This document shows positions 6,313-8,225 of a DNA stretch of 8,225 nucleotides, in pieces. Within the stretch, counting starts at the first letter, position 1. Each line of letters opens with the position of its first letter. Origin of the DNA: an uncultured Bacilli bacterium (GTDB lineage Bacteria > Bacillota_I > Bacilli_A > RF39 > UBA660); NCBI GenBank assembly GCA_947632255.1, contig CANROL010000045.1, forward strand, positions 1 to 8,225, written 5' to 3'. The notes beneath the pieces are model-generated. The model made no database searches, was not told the origin of the DNA, and worked only from the letters and a program-made list of their open reading frames with translations. The position numbers and the translations under genes were made by a program.

Positions 6313-7153
6313 GATATACATCTCTTGGCATTTCAACACTTAAATTATTAAGTTCATTTCTTTCTTTATCACTAATTCTTAAACCTAAACTTAAACGTCT
6401 AATAAGTGTTAAGCCTTCCCCATTTATTTCTTTTTCAGTTAGTAAATTAGCTTTAATTTTTTCTAAATATACTTTCGTAGGATTTAAAGTAGTATCATAG
6501 CCATCCATTAAATATTTTAAAAAGATAAATCTTTTAAATTTAATTAAATCTTCATATTGATTAAAATTATTTAATATCTTTAATATTAAAGATCCTGCAT
6601 AATAATTAGCTAATTTTTCTTCTGGAGCTATAGACCAATTATCCATATAAATTTTATTTTTATCTTGTAAAAAATTCTTTAATTTATCTTTACCCAATAT
6701 TTCTAAAGCCATATTATAAAATAAATCATTATTCCAAGCATTTTTAAATAATAAAGAACTGGTTAATATTTTATTTTCTAAATCTATATCAGGTTTATTT
6801 ATTTTTTTATATTGATTCGCATGTTCTAATTCATGAGCTAAAAACTCTAATGCTGAAATATAATAATAAAGTTTTTTACTATCATAACTTAAATTAATAT
6901 TTTTAACCGAACTAAGTAAAGATATTACTGCCCTTAGATCATAATTAATTACTTTTTTACTACTTACATATCTTCCTAAAGCTTTTTCATCTAAATTTCT
7001 AAACTGAATATTTTTTACATAATTATTTAAATCTAAATTATTAATAATAATATCCCCTAAAGCATAAACATAATCTTCATTTAAAGGTACACTACCTTTA
7101 TAAGCATCTAATATATATTTAGTTAATTCTAAAATTAATTTTTCATTTAACAT
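6305..7153 (-). CDS. HExxH metallopeptidase-like protein, second gene of a paralogous pair
   Basis: A 282-residue protein with no signal peptide or membrane helix, so probably cytoplasmic. I do not recognise a named family. The centre carries H107-E-L-E-H111 in LAHELEHANQ, the HExxH zinc motif of gluzincin peptidases. Downstream, IAPEEKLANYYAG (175-187) supplies glutamates (E178/E179) able to act as the third zinc ligand. The layout recalls the ExxADxFA segment after HExxH in ImmA/IrrE-type proteases, but the separation of about 67 residues is longer. It is collinear with the upstream gene: same N-terminus (NEKLILxLTxY), HANQxKK, LExKILT, LNPTxxYL and the C-terminal RRLSLGLxI. Where the sister has Asp184 in LADYYAG this copy has Asn183. 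Its ribosome site overlaps the sister's stop, so the two are co-transcribed. Peptidase activity is inferred; a non-catalytic zinc-binding role is possible. Confidence 0.75.
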   Translation of the reverse strand: MLNEKLILELTKYILDAYKGSVPLNEDYVYALGDIIINNLDLNNYVKNIQFRNLDEKALGRYVSSKKVINYDLRAVISLLSSVKNINLSYDSKKLYYYISALEFLAHELEHANQYKKINKPDIDLENKILTSSLLFKNAWNNDLFYNMALEILGKDKLKNFLQDKNKIYMDNWSIAPEEKLANYYAGSLILKILNNFNQYEDLIKFKRFIFLKYLMDGYDTTLNPTKVYLEKIKANLLTEKEINGEGLTLIRRLSLGLRISDKERNELNNLSVEMPRDVYHY

Positions 7154-7168
7154 ATATATCCCTCCTTA
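7154..7168 (-). promoter_or_regulatory. Ribosome site overlapping the upstream stop codon
   Basis: The TAA of the upstream paralogue (7168-7166) runs into GGAGGG (7165-7160), six bases before ATG at 7153. This near-perfect anti-16S match, set across the junction, indicates coupled translation of the pair. Confidence 0.8.
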
Positions 7169-8017
7169 GCGATAAACAAGGAATTTTGTTTTATTATTAA
7201 GTTCGTCTAATTCTTTTTTTTCATCTTGATTTATTTCTAAACCTAAACTAAGACGTTTAGCTAAAGATAAATTATCCCCTTTTAATTCACTCTTAGTTAA
7301 TATTTTAGATGTACCTAATTCATCTAAATATTTCGATGTTGGATTTAAACTTATTTCATAACCATTTAATAAAGTATGTAAAAATGTATGAATTTTATAT
7401 TGCCACAAATCATGATTATCTTTAAAAGCATTTAATACTTTTAAAATAGTTAAACCAGCATAATAATCCGCTAATCTTTCTTCTGGAGCAATATTATAAT
7501 AATTTTTATAAATTAAAGTTTTTCCATTAAAATATAAATCTAATTGTTCTTTAGTTAAACCAGTATCTAATAATAATTGATATTGTTTTAAATTACTAGA
7601 AACACAACCAAAAATAATGGATGCTGTAAGTATTTTAGCTTCTAAAGTTTGTTCATGATTAATAGCTTTTTTCGTTTGATTCGCGTGTTCTATTTCATGT
7701 AATAAAATTTCTATAGTACTTATATAATAAAATAATAAACGACTTTCATAACCTATATTTAATCCTCTTATTGATTCTAAACTTTTAATTATTTTATTTA
7801 AATCATACACAATTGTTTTATTTCCAATATAATAACGAGCTAAAGATTTAGCATTTATTTGTCTTACTTCTACTTTTTCTACATAATTTGCTAAACTTAA
7901 ATTATCAATTACTATCTTAGCAATATCATTAATATAAATTTCATCTATATCTTTTTTATTTTTAAAAGCATTAAGCATATACTGAGTTAAATTTAATATT
8001 AATTTTTCATTATTCAT
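7166..8017 (-). CDS. HExxH metallopeptidase-like protein, first gene of a paralogous pair
   Basis: A 283-residue paralogue of the next gene, alignable end to end with almost no gaps. H107-E-I-E-H111 lies in ILLHEIEHANQTKK and IAPEERLADYYAG spans 176-188, with E179/E180 as candidate third zinc ligand and D184. This fuller ExxAD pattern is closer to known zinc peptidases than the sister's. A helical segment before the motif (about 92-106) and the LNPTSKYLDEL and KRLSLGLEI blocks near the C-terminus are shared. No signal peptide, membrane helix or added DNA-binding domain is visible, so a cytoplasmic location is expected. GAGGGG precedes the ATG by about nine bases, and a fully consensus promoter lies 30 bases upstream. 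The presence of two similar copies suggests recent duplication with divided roles or a heterodimer. Substrate and pathway are unknown; the family is not recognised. Confidence 0.75.
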   Translation of the reverse strand: MNNEKLILNLTQYMLNAFKNKKDIDEIYINDIAKIVIDNLSLANYVEKVEVRQINAKSLARYYIGNKTIVYDLNKIIKSLESIRGLNIGYESRLLFYYISTIEILLHEIEHANQTKKAINHEQTLEAKILTASIIFGCVSSNLKQYQLLLDTGLTKEQLDLYFNGKTLIYKNYYNIAPEERLADYYAGLTILKVLNAFKDNHDLWQYKIHTFLHTLLNGYEISLNPTSKYLDELGTSKILTKSELKGDNLSLAKRLSLGLEINQDEKKELDELNNKTKFLVYR

Positions 8018-8045
8018 ATTCCCAAACCCCTCTAAAACTAACTAA

Positions 8046-8074
8046 ATTATAGCATATTTGTTCTTCTTTGTCAA
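8046..8074 (-). promoter_or_regulatory. Fully consensus extended -10 promoter of the paralogous pair
   Basis: On the minus strand TTGACA (8074-8069), a 17-base spacer ending in TGC, and TATAAT (8051-8046). Every consensus position is matched, including the TGn extension. The predicted start near 8039 leaves a leader of about 22 nt. It is the strongest-looking promoter in the window, which fits either high constitutive output or control by a repressor. Confidence 0.8.
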
Positions 8075-8079
8075 ATTAC

Positions 8080-8085
8080 TGTCAA
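8080..8085 (-). repeat. Second TTGACA one helical turn upstream of the -35
   Basis: A second TTGACA lies exactly 11 bp upstream of the -35 hexamer, on the same face of the helix. It is too far from TATAAT to serve as its -35, so it may be a duplicated binding element or a coincidence. Confidence 0.3.
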
Positions 8086-8123
8086 CATATAAAAAAATAT
8101 AATTCATGTAGTTCTTTCGACAT
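8082..8123 (-). CDS. Possible 13-codon leader peptide frame
   Basis: ATG (8123-8121) to TGA (8084-8082) encodes MSKELHELYFFIC. AAGAGGTG (8139-8132) stands eight bases before it, a good ribosome site. The stop overlaps the upstream TTGACA copy. The frame could be a short leader or small peptide, or the surviving 5' stub of a lost gene. Only length and ribosome-site quality support it. It has no homology that I recognise, and the same bases contain the TGTCGAAA site described separately. Confidence 0.25.
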   Translation of the reverse strand: MSKELHELYFFIC

Positions 8124-8133
8124 TTTTCGCACA
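8115..8133 (-). promoter_or_regulatory. Spo0A-box-like site with a partial tandem copy
   Basis: On the minus strand TGTCGAAA (8122-8115) matches the known 0A-box core TGNCGAA. A related TGTGCGAAA (8133-8125) has its CGAAA exactly 10 bp upstream, giving two in-phase half-sites. The centre is about 80 bases before the predicted start of the paralogous pair. Whether this organism has Spo0A cannot be seen from the window. Confidence 0.3.
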
Positions 8134-8141
8134 CCTCTTAT

Positions 8142-8150
8142 GTTATAGCA
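8142..8150 (-). promoter_or_regulatory. Weak extended -10 element
   Basis: TGC followed by TATAAC (8147-8142) on the minus strand, with no recognisable -35 at 16-18 bases. It could start a longer transcript reading the 13-codon frame and the paralogous pair, but the start it predicts would fall inside the ribosome site of that short frame. Confidence 0.2.
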
Positions 8151-8178
8151 AGAAAAATGAAAAATAAAATTTTTCATT
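8149..8178 (-). terminator. Intrinsic terminator of a gene beyond the right edge
   Basis: A perfect nine-base stem, AATGAAAAA against TTTTTCATT (8156-8164 and 8170-8178), with a five-base loop. On the minus strand it is followed by TTTCT. It isolates the paralogous pair from upstream transcription. Confidence 0.5.
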
Positions 8179-8180
8179 AA

Positions 8181-8200
8181 AGAATTTCTACCGAAATTCT
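8181..8200 (-). repeat. Perfect inverted repeat at the right edge
   Basis: AGAATTTC and GAAATTCT form an eight-base perfect stem around a four-base loop, directly before the terminator hairpin at 8156-8178. On the minus strand one frame entering from the edge stops with TAG in the loop (8191-8189) and another with TAG at the stem base (8201-8199). By analogy with the other genes here, the end of an upstream minus-strand gene may lie in this hairpin. Too little is visible to call that gene. Confidence 0.5.
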
Positions 8201-8225
8201 AAATAATGTGGTAATATATTATTGT

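Noticed and set aside
6305..8017. The paired genes as a toxin-antitoxin or phage repressor-protease module
   Set aside because: Both genes are the same protein type; there is no helix-turn-helix protein, integrase, attachment site or phage gene in the window to support it.
1..8225. TGA read as tryptophan (genetic code 4), considered because of the Mollicutes-like composition
   Set aside because: Tryptophans in the left-edge gene, the thioredoxin CPWC motif and RNase J use TGG, and no conserved protein is interrupted by an in-frame TGA.
1..8225. CRISPR array, tRNA, rRNA, insertion sequence or replication origin
   Set aside because: No regularly spaced repeats, cloverleaf, rRNA motif, transposase or DnaA-box cluster was seen on either strand.

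Overview
The window is very AT-rich (roughly a quarter to 30% G+C by eye). It uses the standard bacterial code: every tryptophan codon I checked is TGG, and the long frames close with TAA or TAG. Shine-Dalgarno sites are strong, promoters are sigma-A-like, and the gene set includes RNase J and RNase Y. This points to a low-G+C Gram-positive bacterium (Bacillota), most likely an uncultured, compact-genome, gut-type member of the Bacilli. That placement is inference from gene content and composition. No mobile element, rRNA, tRNA or CRISPR array was seen.

Layout, left to right. At positions 1-65 the first 21 codons of a minus-strand gene run off the left edge; they contain a nine-G tract, with a good promoter and ribosome site upstream. 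A membrane-anchored thioredoxin-like protein (195-926, minus) follows, then a 49-residue single-pass membrane protein (1002-1151, minus). A divergent promoter region (1152-1327) separates these from the ribonuclease J gene (1328-3004, plus). Rnj converges on a two-gene minus-strand non-homologous end-joining unit: Ku (3858-4598) followed by a stand-alone LigD-type ATP-dependent DNA ligase (3005-3865). The ligase stop abuts the rnj stop with no base between them. Ribonuclease Y (4655-6208, minus) lies upstream of ku. The right part is a two-gene operon of full-length paralogues (7166-8017 then 6305-7153, both minus) with HExxH zinc-metallopeptidase-like signatures and no recognisable family name. 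It is driven by a fully consensus extended -10 promoter. The 150 bases upstream hold a tandem TTGACA, a TGTCGAAA site resembling a Spo0A box, a 13-codon reading frame and two hairpins.

Functionally the middle of the window pairs the two main Gram-positive RNA-decay nucleases, J and Y, around a minimal Ku/ligase DNA-repair unit. The metallopeptidase-like pair is the least explained part and the best candidate for something undescribed. A recurring architectural trait is that minus-strand genes end inside their own intrinsic terminators: in three of them the stop codon forms part of the 5' arm of the hairpin.
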